Origin: Halomicrobium zhouii | Lineage (GTDB): Archaea; Halobacteriota; Halobacteria; Halobacteriales; Haloarculaceae | DNA: 64,000 bases | NCBI RefSeq assembly: GCF_900114435.1 | Contig: NZ_FOZK01000003.1 | Location: forward strand, 434,001-498,000 | Reading direction: 5' to 3' | In this document: positions 1 to 8,734 of the stretch, one piece after another | How positions within the stretch are numbered: position 1 is the first letter of the stretch | How the letters are laid out: each line of letters starts with the position of its first letter | Translations under genes and position numbers: made by a program | The notes under the pieces: model-generated | The model's input: the letters and a program-made list of their open reading frames with translations, nothing else | Database searches by the model: none | Told to the model about the DNA's origin: nothing

Positions 1-3
1 AGC

Positions 4-585
4 GTGGCTCTCGTTCTGATCGTGGTGACAGAGACCAATCTCTTCGACGGGATGATCCCATTGGTATTGATCGGTGGGCAGCTGTTGGCCGCAGTCGTCA
101 GATTCCAATCTCGCACCACCGACCCCAGTACGTTCCCATGGCGCAGTCTAGCCGGTCAGACCGTCGTGTTGTACCTCTCCTGGCAATTTCTCTGGGCCGG
201 GCTCTGGGCGGTGACCCTCCCTATCCACGGATCCGGCCTCGTTCACGCGGTACCGACACCGGGCCGACTCTCAATCCTACTCGTCCTTCCAGCGGGTGGC
301 CTGTACCTCGTCACAGGATTCCTCGCCGTCGGAATGGTTGTGAACCGGTCCGCCGAATTACTACGTTTCCCGAACGAAGTGCTCGCGGCAACCGCATCGA
401 TAGCGGCGATAGCGGCATACGGTCTCCTGGGAACCGGCCTCGTCCCCTATCCCGCTTCCACCGCCGTCGACGACTGGTTTGCGATCGCTCTCGTCGTCGC
501 GCTCCTCGCGATCGGACGGGTCGTCGTTTCCGGCGGTCATCAGTCGAAGGACGAATCGTCGGCGTCCGACCCCATTCGCCGCTGA
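4..585 (+). CDS. multi-pass membrane protein, 5' end probably cut by window edge
   Basis: I do not recognise this family. The 193 residues visible are hydrophobic, with about five candidate membrane segments (near residues 1-8, 17-33, 53-75, 88-115, 125-145 and 158-175) separated by short polar loops, and a charged, serine-rich C-terminal tail. The reading frame is open back to base 1 and the first usable codon is a GTG at base 4, so the true start probably lies outside the window. The gene reads away from the catabolic island that follows and nothing ties it to that island. Function unknown; inner-membrane location is inferred from hydrophobicity only. Confidence 0.55.
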   Translation: MALVLIVVTETNLFDGMIPLVLIGGQLLAAVVRFQSRTTDPSTFPWRSLAGQTVVLYLSWQFLWAGLWAVTLPIHGSGLVHAVPTPGRLSILLVLPAGGLYLVTGFLAVGMVVNRSAELLRFPNEVLAATASIAAIAAYGLLGTGLVPYPASTAVDDWFAIALVVALLAIGRVVVSGGHQSKDESSASDPIRR

Positions 586-866
586 CGAACGATCACGATA
601 GCGGGAACGGGTACTTCCCGAGACGTCGGCACCCCCTGTCTGCCGGTGCGTGGCGCGAAACTGCGGTGACCCGTGAGCCGAGTATCAGTTTCACTCTGTG
701 GATAACATTTATCTAGCAGTTTACTAGATGTTCGCGACTTCACCTCCGAGATGTGGCGAATCGAGACCGTCGGGCATCTGACGTTCGTCGCATGTTACCA
801 GAACAGTGAAGCGAGTTATCGCGGCGAAACTGTCGTCCAGCAGCCGTCGAGTCGCTGCCCGGTTCG
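586..866. other. 281-bp gap with no supported gene
   Basis: No open frame here looks like a protein. The only structure noticed is a short perfect dyad, ATCTAG at 711-716 and CTAGAT at 724-729, in an AT-richer patch (about 700-730) that could be promoter-like. The stretch separates the membrane protein gene from the convergent aldehyde dehydrogenase gene. Confidence 0.4.
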
Positions 867-2228
867 TCACTCGATCCAGACGGTCTTCCGGTTGACGAAC
901 TCCTTCATTCCGATTTCGGAGAGTTCGCGGCCGTAGCCGGACTCTTTGACGCCGCCGAAGGGGACGCGTGGGTCGGACTTGGTGAGCTGGTTGACGTAGA
1001 CGCAGCCGGCGTCGATTCGCCTCGCGATCCGTTCGCCGCGGTCGCGGTCCTCCGTCCAGACGCTCGCGCCCAGTCCGAACTCCGTCTCGTTCGCCTTCCT
1101 CACCGCGGCGTCGGCGTCCTCTACTTCGTACAGCGTCGCGACCGGGCCGAACAGCTCCTCGGTGTCCGCCGGACAGCCGGCCGGCACGTCGGTGAGGACC
1201 GTCGGTGGGTAGTACGCGCCGTCGCGGTCCATCGGCTCACCGCCAGTGACGACGTTCGCGCCGGCATCCACGCTCGCCTGGACCTGGTCGTCGAGGTCGT
1301 CCAGGAGGTCCTGGCGGGCCTGCGGACCGACGTCGGTGTCCTCGTCGAACGGGTCGCCGATGGTCAGCGACTCGAACTCGTCGACCAGCCGGTCGGTGTA
1401 CTCGTCGTAAACGTCGGAGTGGACGATAAATCGCTTGGCAGCGATGCAGGACTGGCCGCCGTTCTGGTTCCGGGCCCAGGCGCCCGTCTCCGCGGCGGCT
1501 TCCAGGTCGGCGTCGTCGAGGACGACGAAGGGGTCACTGCCGCCGAGTTCGAGGACGGTCTTCTTCAGCTTGTCACCGGCGGCCGAGGCGACGGCGCGTC
1601 CCGCGGGGCCACTCCCCGTGAGCGTCGCGGCCCGGACCCGGTCGTCGGCGACGACGTCGTCGACGAGGTCGGAGGGCACCAGCAGCGACTGGAAGACGCC
1701 CTCGGGGTAGCCGGCGTCGCGGAGGATCTCCTCGATGGCCTCCGCACAGCCCGGGACGTTCGAGGCGTGTTTCAGGACCCCGACGTTGCCCGCGGTGATG
1801 TAGGGCGCGATGAAGCGAAAAACCTGCCAGAACGGGAAGTTCCACGGCATGACGGCGAGGACGATGCCCAGCGGTTCGTAGACTGTCTTCACCTCGGTGC
1901 CCGCCGGACTCGGGTAGTGTTCGTCTTCGAGGTAGGCGTGGGCGTTCTGGGCGTAGTGGTCACACGCCCAGGCGCACTTCTCGACCTCGGCGACGGCCTG
2001 GGTGACTGGTTTGCCCATCTCCTCGGTCATGAGTTCGGCGTACTCGCGCTTGTTCTCCCGGAGCACCTCCCCGGCAGACTCGATCAGTTCCTCCCGTTCG
2101 GCGAGGGGTCGGTCGCGCCAGTCTTGGAAGGCCCCCCAGCCGTCGTCGAGCGCCCGCTCGACGTCCGGCAGGTCCGCCTCCTCGTACGTGTCGATGCGTT
2201 CGCCGGTGGCCGGGTTGACAGCCTCCAT
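867..2228 (-). CDS. NAD(P)-dependent aldehyde dehydrogenase (DoeC/GabD-like)
   Basis: A full-length (453 aa) soluble aldehyde dehydrogenase that oxidises an aldehyde to a carboxylate with NAD(P). Visible family signatures are the cofactor region MPWNFPFW (about residues 128-135), the general-base motif ELGGSDP, and the nucleophile motif GQSCIAAKR, plus the C-terminal PFGGVKESGYGRE. The sequence is closest in style to succinate-semialdehyde dehydrogenases. It is divergent from the ectoine-hydrolase-like gene with a 123-bp shared promoter region, so in this context it may oxidise aspartate semialdehyde to aspartate (the DoeC step); that substrate is inference. Start is an ATG at 2228. Confidence 0.88.
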   Translation of the reverse strand: MEAVNPATGERIDTYEEADLPDVERALDDGWGAFQDWRDRPLAEREELIESAGEVLRENKREYAELMTEEMGKPVTQAVAEVEKCAWACDHYAQNAHAYLEDEHYPSPAGTEVKTVYEPLGIVLAVMPWNFPFWQVFRFIAPYITAGNVGVLKHASNVPGCAEAIEEILRDAGYPEGVFQSLLVPSDLVDDVVADDRVRAATLTGSGPAGRAVASAAGDKLKKTVLELGGSDPFVVLDDADLEAAAETGAWARNQNGGQSCIAAKRFIVHSDVYDEYTDRLVDEFESLTIGDPFDEDTDVGPQARQDLLDDLDDQVQASVDAGANVVTGGEPMDRDGAYYPPTVLTDVPAGCPADTEELFGPVATLYEVEDADAAVRKANETEFGLGASVWTEDRDRGERIARRIDAGCVYVNQLTKSDPRVPFGGVKESGYGRELSEIGMKEFVNRKTVWIE

Positions 2229-2351
2229 ACTGGTCTACGTGTCGGAGCCGGAGGACTTAGGTCTTCCCGTAAGTATACAGATTTCGTTTCTATCGTCCAC
2301 AGAAACTTTTTGAAAGTGCGCGCCGTGGTACCACACACCGGTACCGGGACT

Positions 2352-3530
2352 ATGTCACAGAAAATCTTCAGCGAGCGGGAGTACGATCGGCGCGTTGGCC
2401 GCGTGAAGGAGCGACTTCGTGAGGAGGGACTGGACGCCGTCGTCGTCGCGGACCCCGCCAACATGAACTACCTGACGGGGTACGACGGGTGGTCGTTCTA
2501 CGTCCACCAGGCCGTCGTCGTCACCACCGAACGCGACGAACCGGTGTGGATCGGTCGGGAGATGGACGCCAACGGCGCGCGGGCGACGACGTCCCTGTCC
2601 GAGTCGAGCATCCGGTCCTACAGCGACGACCACGTCCACTCGCCCCACGACCTCCACCCGATGGACTACGTCGCCGGCGTCCTGGCGGAGTTCGACGTCG
2701 ACGACGGCCGGGTCGGCCTCGAGATGGACGCCAGCTACTTCACCGCGAAGTCGTACACGCGGCTCACGTCGAACCTCCCGGAGGCCGACTTCGTCGACGC
2801 GACGCTGCTGGTCAACTGGGTCCGCGTGAAGAAGTCCGAACGGGAACTCGAGTACATGCGCCAGGCCGCCCGGATCTCAGAGAACGCCATGCGAGCGGGC
2901 CTCGACGCCGTCGAGGCGGGCGTCCCCGAGTACGAGGTGGCCGCCGAGATCTACGACGCGCTGATCCGGGGAACGGACGAGTACGGCGGCGACTACCCGG
3001 CGATCGTCCCGCTGATGCCCGCCGGCGAGCACACCGACACGCCCCACCTGACCTGGACCGACCGCGCGTTCGAGGACGGGGACCCGGTGATCATCGAACT
3101 CTCCGGCTGTCGCCACCGGTACCACTCGCCGCTCGCCCGGACGACGTTCGTCGGCGATCCGCCCGAGGAGATGCGACGGACCGCGGAAATCGTCGTCGAA
3201 GGGATCGACGCCGCGCTCGACGCCGCCGAACCGGGCGTCACCTGCGAGGCCGTCGAACAGGCCTGGCGCGAGACCATCGCCGCCCACGACATCGTGAAAG
3301 AGGACCGCATCGGCTACTCGATGGGGCTGGGCTACCCGCCGGACTGGGGCGAACACACCGCGAGCCTCCGCCCCGGCGACGAGACGGTGCTCGAAGAGGA
3401 CATGACGTTCCACCTGATCCCGGGCATCTGGACGGGCGACGTCGGCGTCGAGATAAGCGAGACGTTCCACGTCACCGGCGACGGCGCCGAGACGCTGGCC
3501 GACTTCCCCCGGCGGCTCTTCTCGGCCTGA
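2352..3530 (+). CDS. doeA: M24-fold ectoine hydrolase-like protein (DoeA/EutD type)
   Basis: A 392-residue creatinase/prolidase-fold protein with an N-terminal creatinase-like domain (about 1-150) and a C-terminal pita-bread domain. Active M24 metallopeptidases need Asp-Asp-His-Glu-Glu; here the first Asp position is Glu (IIELSG), the second is Pro (SPLART) and the His region reads YSMGLGYPPDWGEHT, so metal binding seems lost. The YPPDWGEHTASLRPGDE stretch and the PRRLF tail match what I remember of ectoine hydrolases, which open the ectoine ring to N-acetyl-diaminobutyrate. The length equals that of DoeA. The frame is open far upstream, antisense to the dehydrogenase, but the ATG at 2352 gives the natural N terminus. 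A creatinase-like role on another substrate is the main alternative. Confidence 0.75.
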   Translation: MSQKIFSEREYDRRVGRVKERLREEGLDAVVVADPANMNYLTGYDGWSFYVHQAVVVTTERDEPVWIGREMDANGARATTSLSESSIRSYSDDHVHSPHDLHPMDYVAGVLAEFDVDDGRVGLEMDASYFTAKSYTRLTSNLPEADFVDATLLVNWVRVKKSERELEYMRQAARISENAMRAGLDAVEAGVPEYEVAAEIYDALIRGTDEYGGDYPAIVPLMPAGEHTDTPHLTWTDRAFEDGDPVIIELSGCRHRYHSPLARTTFVGDPPEEMRRTAEIVVEGIDAALDAAEPGVTCEAVEQAWRETIAAHDIVKEDRIGYSMGLGYPPDWGEHTASLRPGDETVLEEDMTFHLIPGIWTGDVGVEISETFHVTGDGAETLADFPRRLFSA

Positions 3531-3584
3531 CTGGCCGGAACTATGGCGTTTTCCAGCCACGGCCTCGATCCCGTGGCAACAGAC

Positions 3585-4553
3585 TCAGTCCGTCGCCGGG
3601 TCGAGGACCACGTTTTCGAGGTCCCCTTCCCCGTCGAGCGCCGCGACGTTTTCGGCGACGATGTCCGCCAGTCGGTCCCAGTGTTTCGGCGTGTGCCCGC
3701 CCGTGTGGGGCGTGATGAGGCAGTTCTCCAGGTCCCACAGAGGATGGTCGTTCGGCAGCGGCTCCGGGTCGGTGACGTCGAGGGCGGCGCCCCTGATCGA
3801 GTTCGACTGCAGGGCCGTCACGAGCGCGTCGGTGTCGACAATGGCGCCGCGGGCGGCGTTGACGAGGACGGCGTTCGGGGGCAACGTCGCGAACTCCGAT
3901 TCGCCGACGAGCCCCCTGGTGAGGTCGTTCAGCGGGCACGCGAGCACGACGTAGTCGCTGCGGGCGAACGCCGCGTGGATATCGTCCTCGTCGAAGCCCA
4001 GCACCTCGTCGGTCGGGCCGCCCTTCTCGGGGGTGTACCGGATACCGATAGTGTCCACGTCGAAGCCGTCGAGCCGGGTGGCTATCTCCTGGCCGATGGA
4101 TCCCAGTCCGACGACGGTGACGGTCGATCCGGTGAACTCGTGGGACTGGAAGTGACGCCACTCATTGTTTTGCTTGCGTCGCCACCCCTCGTGGAGGTTA
4201 CGGGCGAACACGAGCATATTCCCGATGGACTGTTCGGCGATACCGGGCGCGTGGATACCCCCCGCGTTCGTGACCGTGACGCCGTGGTCGGCGAGGGCGT
4301 CCCTGGGCAGGTGGTCCGTCCCGGCGAACGTGCAGGCGAACAGTTCGAGGCGCTCGGCGGCGTCGAGGAGGTCTGCATCGATCGTTATCCCGGTCACGAC
4401 TCTCGCCTGGGCCACGAGTTCGCGTTCCTCGCGAGGCGTCCGGGCGTGTGCGGTCGTGAGGTCCGGAAGCCGCTCCCGGAGGGTCTCGGCGTACGATTCC
4501 ATCGACAGGCCTTCCGTCCCCTCGCGGAGGACGACGACGTCCGGTGGAGTCAT
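3585..4553 (-). CDS. D-isomer-specific 2-hydroxyacid dehydrogenase
   Basis: A 322-residue NAD(P)-dependent oxidoreductase that interconverts 2-oxo acids and D-2-hydroxy acids. The Rossmann dinucleotide motif VGLGSIGQEIA sits near residue 145. The catalytic triad is present: Arg in NAARGAIVD, Glu in DVTDPEPLP and His in ITPHTGGHT. The ATG at 4553 is preferred to an upstream TTG at 4571. It lies between the hydrolase gene (convergent, 54 bp away) and the M20 amidohydrolase gene (divergent, sharing a 103-bp promoter region). It is not part of any described ectoine pathway; it might act on the 2-oxo acid made by the neighbouring ammonia-lyase, which is speculation. Confidence 0.85.
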   Translation of the reverse strand: MTPPDVVVLREGTEGLSMESYAETLRERLPDLTTAHARTPREERELVAQARVVTGITIDADLLDAAERLELFACTFAGTDHLPRDALADHGVTVTNAGGIHAPGIAEQSIGNMLVFARNLHEGWRRKQNNEWRHFQSHEFTGSTVTVVGLGSIGQEIATRLDGFDVDTIGIRYTPEKGGPTDEVLGFDEDDIHAAFARSDYVVLACPLNDLTRGLVGESEFATLPPNAVLVNAARGAIVDTDALVTALQSNSIRGAALDVTDPEPLPNDHPLWDLENCLITPHTGGHTPKHWDRLADIVAENVAALDGEGDLENVVLDPATD

Positions 4554-4656
4554 GTGCGCGTCGACGGACAATCGGCCGCCATCGACTTATCCTTTAGCGT
4601 ACTCGACGTAAACGTAAACTGTGTATTTATTGCGATGGGGCGTGATAGCTACCCCC

Positions 4657-5961
4657 ATGAGCGAACCGATCCGGGACCGCCTCGTCTCGCTGCGTCGGAG
4701 CTTCCACCGGTATCCGGAGCCGGGGTGGCGAGAGTTCCACACGACCGCCAGGCTGGTCGAGGAGATCCGGGCAATCGGCGTCGACGAACTGGCGGTCGGC
4801 CCCGACGCGTACGACCCGGCCGACCGAATGGCCGTTCTCGACGACGAGGTCATCGAACCGTGGTTCGACCGCGCGCGTGAACGCGGCACGGACGCAGACC
4901 TCCTCGACCAGATGGCCGGCGGCAACACTGGCGCGGTGGCCGTCGTCGACCGCGGTGACGGGCCGTCTATCGGCCTCCGGGTGGACATCGACGGGCTGTT
5001 CGTCGAGGAGTCGACCGACGAGAGCCACGTCCCTGCCGACGAGGGGTTCCGGTCGGAGGGGGACGGCACGATGCACGCCTGCGGGCACGACGCGCACATG
5101 ACGTGGGGGCTCGCCGTCCTCGACGCAATCGCGTCTAGCGACTTCGCCGGACGACTGGTGGTGTTCTTCCAGCCCGCCGAGGAACTCGGCGGCGGCGCCC
5201 ACGCGATGGCCGAGAGCGAGTACGTCGCCGGCCTGGACTACCTGCTGGCGGCCCACGTGGGGCTGGACCACCCGACAGGGGAAGTCGTCGCCGGCATCGA
5301 GAAACCGCTGGCGATGGCCCACGTCGACGTAACCATCGAGGGTACCTCCGCACACGCCGGGAAAGCGCCCAACGAGGGCGACAACGCGATGCACGCGATG
5401 GGGACGGCCATCGAGAACGCCTACGGCATCCCCCGACACGGCGACGGGATGACGCGCGTCAACGTCGGCCGCGCCGAGGCGGGGACGGCGAGCAACGTCG
5501 TCGCCGAACGGGCCCTCATGGAGGCCGAGGTCCGCGGGGAGACGACCGAACTGATGGAGTACGTGAAGACGAGACTCGAACGGGTGAGCCGGAGCGCCGC
5601 CAGGATGCACGGCTGTGAGGCGGAGTTCGACGTGATCAGCGAGTGCCCCCGGGCCGACAGCGACCCGGAGCTCGTGGACGTCGTCGCGGCCGTCGCTGGA
5701 GGCGTGCCGGGCGTCGACCGCGTCGTCCCGACCGCGGAGTTCGGTGCGAGCGAGGACGCGACCTTCCTCATGGAGTGCGTCCAGGAGGACGGCGGACTCG
5801 CCTCGTACCTGATCGTCGGGACCGACCACCCGACGAGCCACCACACGCCGACGTTCGACGTCGACGAACGAAGCCTCGAACACGGTGTCGACGTGCTCGT
5901 CGAGTCGATTCGGGAACTCGAGCGCCGTCACCCGCTGCCACGGGGAGGCGAGGACCAGTGA
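4657..5961 (+). CDS. M20-family amidohydrolase, AbgA-like (copy 1)
   Basis: A 434-residue zinc amidohydrolase of the M20D group, closest in architecture to aminobenzoyl-glutamate hydrolase subunit A. Metal-site motifs are visible in order: HACGHDAHM (about 143-151), QPAEELGGGAHAM, the AAHVGLDHPTGEV loop and a terminal HHTPTFDVDE. The dimerisation lid begins near SAHAGKAPNEG. It should cleave an amide or N-acyl amino acid. In this island the obvious candidate substrate is N-acetyl-diaminobutyrate, replacing DoeB; this is inference. A close paralog lies at 11624-12904. Its stop overlaps the next gene's GTG by 4 bases, so the two are translationally coupled. ATG at 4657 was chosen over an earlier in-frame start at 4621. 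Confidence 0.85.
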   Translation: MSEPIRDRLVSLRRSFHRYPEPGWREFHTTARLVEEIRAIGVDELAVGPDAYDPADRMAVLDDEVIEPWFDRARERGTDADLLDQMAGGNTGAVAVVDRGDGPSIGLRVDIDGLFVEESTDESHVPADEGFRSEGDGTMHACGHDAHMTWGLAVLDAIASSDFAGRLVVFFQPAEELGGGAHAMAESEYVAGLDYLLAAHVGLDHPTGEVVAGIEKPLAMAHVDVTIEGTSAHAGKAPNEGDNAMHAMGTAIENAYGIPRHGDGMTRVNVGRAEAGTASNVVAERALMEAEVRGETTELMEYVKTRLERVSRSAARMHGCEAEFDVISECPRADSDPELVDVVAAVAGGVPGVDRVVPTAEFGASEDATFLMECVQEDGGLASYLIVGTDHPTSHHTPTFDVDERSLEHGVDVLVESIRELERRHPLPRGGEDQ

Positions 5962-7235
5962 GCGACCGACCAGAAAGCGACCGACCAGAAAGCGACCAAT
6001 CACCGGGCGAGCGACCTGTGACCGTCGCCGACGTCGAGGAAGCCCAGGAGCGTCTCGCCGGGGTCGTCCACCGGACGCCGCTGGACACGTCCCGGACGTT
6101 CGCCGAGCTATCCGGGGCGGCCTCGGTCGGACTCAAACTGGAGAACGTCCAGCGGACGGGGTCGTTCAAGATTCGCGGAGCATACAACGCGATGAGCCAG
6201 CTGTCCCGGGAACGGCGGGAACGCGGCGTCGTCACGGCCAGCGCGGGCAACCACGCCCAGGGCGTCGCCCTCGCTGGAGACCTGCTGGACGTCGACGTGA
6301 CCGTCGTCGTCCCCGAGATAACCCCGGCCGCGAAAATCGCGGCCACCCGCGAATACGGCGCCGACGTCGTCGTCGAGGGCGACATCTACGAACGATCCTA
6401 CGAGTACGCCCGCGAGCACGCCGCCGAGACCGGCGAGACGTTCGTCCACCCGTTCGACGACGAGGCCGTCATCGCCGGGCAGGGGACCGTCGGCCTGGAG
6501 TTGCTGGACCAGTTCCCCGGCCTCGACACTGTCTTCGTCGCTATCGGCGGCGGCGGGCTGATATCCGGTGTCGGGACAGCGGTGAAGGCCCACGACCCGG
6601 CCATCCGCGTGGTCGGGGTCCAGCCCGAGGGCGCGTTCCACGCGAAGCCCTCGCTCGACGCCGGCGAGATACACGAACTCGACGACGTCGACACGGTCGC
6701 CGACGGGATAGCCGACACGCGGCTGCTCGAAACGACCTTCTCTGTCGCTCGCGAGGTGGTCGACGACGTGGTGAGCGTCACCGACCTGGAGATAGCCACG
6801 GCCGTCACGCTGCTGGCCGAGCGCGCGAAGACCGTCGCCGAGAGCGCCGGCGCCGCGCCGCTCGCGGGCCTCCTGTCGGCGGAGGCCGACGTCGCCGGCG
6901 ACGACGTCGGGGTCGTGGTCTCGGGCGGCAACGTCGACCTCACCGAGCACGCGGCGCTGACCCGGATCGGCCTGCACGAACTCGGCCGGTACGCAGACGC
7001 CAGGCTCGCACTCGACGGGTGGCCCGCGACCCTCGCCGACGTCGTCGGAGTTATCGAGTCCCAGGGGGCCGAACTAGACCACGTGAACCGGGCCCGTCCC
7101 AGCGGGGACGACCAACCGAACCGGACGCCGGTCGCGATCGGCGTGGAGGGCAGCGGCGCCGACCACCTCCGGGGCGTGCTGGCGGAACTCGCCAGTCTGG
7201 ACGGGGCGTCCGTCGTCGAACACTCGCTCGAATAA
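5958..7235 (+). CDS. threonine ammonia-lyase (PLP-dependent), possibly EutB-related
   Basis: A 425-residue fold type II PLP enzyme that deaminates threonine (or serine) through an enamine intermediate. The PLP lysine lies in RTGSFKIRGAYN (about residue 72), the phosphate loop is IGGGGLISG, and the catalytic domain ends near VVSGGNVD, followed by an ACT-like regulatory tail of roughly 90 residues. That tail and the length fit IlvA/TdcB-type enzymes better than the shorter hydroxyectoine dehydratase EutB, though EutB belongs to the same family. The start is a GTG that overlaps the stop of the M20 gene, which fixes it. The neighbouring RidA could clear the reactive enamine product. Confidence 0.85.
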   Translation: MSDRPESDRPESDQSPGERPVTVADVEEAQERLAGVVHRTPLDTSRTFAELSGAASVGLKLENVQRTGSFKIRGAYNAMSQLSRERRERGVVTASAGNHAQGVALAGDLLDVDVTVVVPEITPAAKIAATREYGADVVVEGDIYERSYEYAREHAAETGETFVHPFDDEAVIAGQGTVGLELLDQFPGLDTVFVAIGGGGLISGVGTAVKAHDPAIRVVGVQPEGAFHAKPSLDAGEIHELDDVDTVADGIADTRLLETTFSVAREVVDDVVSVTDLEIATAVTLLAERAKTVAESAGAAPLAGLLSAEADVAGDDVGVVVSGGNVDLTEHAALTRIGLHELGRYADARLALDGWPATLADVVGVIESQGAELDHVNRARPSGDDQPNRTPVAIGVEGSGADHLRGVLAELASLDGASVVEHSLE

Positions 7236-7294
7236 TCGCCCGAGAAGTCCCTCGAAAGAACGAGTCGGACCCTCGACCGGCTCCGAAAGCGGCC

Positions 7295-8656
7295 CTAGAC
7301 GCCTCTCGCGACCGCACCCGCGGCCTCGATGGCGTCGACGAAGATGCCGACGCCGAGTTCTATCTCCCGAGTCGTTGAGTCCAACGGCGGGAGGAGTCGG
7401 ATCGTCTGCTTTCCGCAACCGAGGGTCAGGAGGCCGCGCTGCAGCGACTCGCGGACGACGGCGTCCCGTCGGTCGGGAGTGTCGAACGTCACCGCCAGCA
7501 TCAGGCCCTTCCCGCGGACGTCCTCGACGTGGCCCGGCGCGTCGTCTCTGAGCAGTTCCTTCGCCTGCCGACCGCGGACCGTGGCGTTGTCGAGCAGGTC
7601 GTGTTCGTCGATGGCCGCGAGCGTGAACGCGCCCATCATCGACCCGAGCAGGTCGCCGCCGCCGAACGTCGACCCGAGGCGGTTCTTCTCGGCGGGGAAG
7701 ATATCGGAGCGAGAAATGGTCGCGCCGACGCGCAGTCCCTTCGCGCTCGCGATCACGTCCGGTTCGATCGGGTAGTGGTCCGAGGCCCAGATCTCGCCGG
7801 TCCGGCCCACGCCGGACTGTATCTCGTCGACGATCAGCGGGATGTCGTACTCCCCGGTCACGTCGGCTATCTCCTGCATGAACGCCTCGCTGGGGAAGCG
7901 ATAGCCCCCAACGCCCTGGATCGGTTCGAGGGCGACGAAGGCGATTTCCGCGGGGTCGATGTATCCGCCCTCCGGTGACAGAGACGTTCGGAGCTGGGAC
8001 CCCGTGCCGGTGAAGAAGCCGCAGTCGCAGCTCCCGGCGTCACAGGACCGGTCGTCACAGAACGGCACGGTCTCGACCCCGCTGATCTCGGGGTAGTGGC
8101 GCGTGTACACCTCCTTGGACTTCGTCAGCGAGAGCGTGCCGAGCGTCCGGCCGTGGAAGCTGCCGGCGAACACGACGCCGTACTTGGCGGGCGCGCGGTG
8201 GTCGTGGGTTATCTTCATCGCGTTCTCCATGGCCTCGGCCCCGGAGTTCGAGAGGAACACGGTGTCCATCCCGTAGTGGGTCGAAACGTCCACGAGCTTC
8301 TCCATCAGGTGGCTGGAGCCGGGAAATTCGGCAGTCGCCGGGTCCGGACCGAAGCCGAAGTAGAGGTCCTGGCCCGCGATCTTCATCGGCTCGACCAGGT
8401 CGAACTCGCGGACCTTCGAGAGGACCTTCTCGTTGTGGTACCCGAGCGGGGCCGCGCCGATGTGGCAGGTAAAATCGAGCAGGACGTTTCCGTCGACGTC
8501 GGTGACGAAGGGGCCGTCCGCCTCGCCCGTCACGTCCCACACGAACTCGTGAGAGTACTCGCTTGGCGCCGAGTGCGCCTGGTGGAACGTCACCCACTTC
8601 CGGGCGTTCGGACCGGGAAACGCGCCGACGTCGGGTTCCGCCGTGTCCCTATCCAT
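7295..8656 (-). CDS. class III aminotransferase (GabT/DoeD-like)
   Basis: A 453-residue fold type I PLP enzyme that moves a terminal amino group to a 2-oxo acid. Motifs seen are SNSGAEAMENAMK (phosphate-binding helix), FAGSFHGRTLG, LIVDEIQSGVGRTG with the cofactor Asp, and SAKGLRVGATI carrying the probable PLP lysine. An unusual cysteine-rich insert (Cys at CDDRSCDAGSCDCGF) lies between the Gly-rich and Asp motifs. In the island it may act on diaminobutyrate or a related omega-amine; the substrate is not shown by sequence. It converges on the ammonia-lyase gene and is followed, upstream, by the BCCT transporter gene. Confidence 0.85.
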   Translation of the reverse strand: MDRDTAEPDVGAFPGPNARKWVTFHQAHSAPSEYSHEFVWDVTGEADGPFVTDVDGNVLLDFTCHIGAAPLGYHNEKVLSKVREFDLVEPMKIAGQDLYFGFGPDPATAEFPGSSHLMEKLVDVSTHYGMDTVFLSNSGAEAMENAMKITHDHRAPAKYGVVFAGSFHGRTLGTLSLTKSKEVYTRHYPEISGVETVPFCDDRSCDAGSCDCGFFTGTGSQLRTSLSPEGGYIDPAEIAFVALEPIQGVGGYRFPSEAFMQEIADVTGEYDIPLIVDEIQSGVGRTGEIWASDHYPIEPDVIASAKGLRVGATISRSDIFPAEKNRLGSTFGGGDLLGSMMGAFTLAAIDEHDLLDNATVRGRQAKELLRDDAPGHVEDVRGKGLMLAVTFDTPDRRDAVVRESLQRGLLTLGCGKQTIRLLPPLDSTTREIELGVGIFVDAIEAAGAVARGV

Positions 8657-8734
8657 GAACAGAAATTGTGTACACCGTACATTAAATCTTGGTATTGGTT
8701 GGCGCGACGTACCGCGAAACGGGGGAGGAGCGAC
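8657..8734 (-). promoter_or_regulatory. promoter region of the class III aminotransferase
   Basis: On the minus strand an AT-rich TTTAAT box (about 8682-8690) is followed by TGTAC-GGT-GTACA, a 13-nt element with perfect 5-bp arms (about 8669-8681), shortly before the ATG at 8656. The dyad overlaps the expected transcription start, a typical place for an archaeal repressor. Confidence 0.4.

Noticed and set aside
1419-2351. Long upstream extension of the ectoine-hydrolase-like frame
   Set aside because: It runs antisense to the aldehyde dehydrogenase gene, has arginine/glycine/valine-rich shadow composition and no family similarity; the ATG at 2352 begins the recognisable protein.
5958-7235. 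Firm naming as hydroxyectoine dehydratase EutB
   Set aside because: The protein is about 100 residues longer than EutB with an ACT-like tail typical of threonine ammonia-lyase, and EutA/EutC partners are not in the window.
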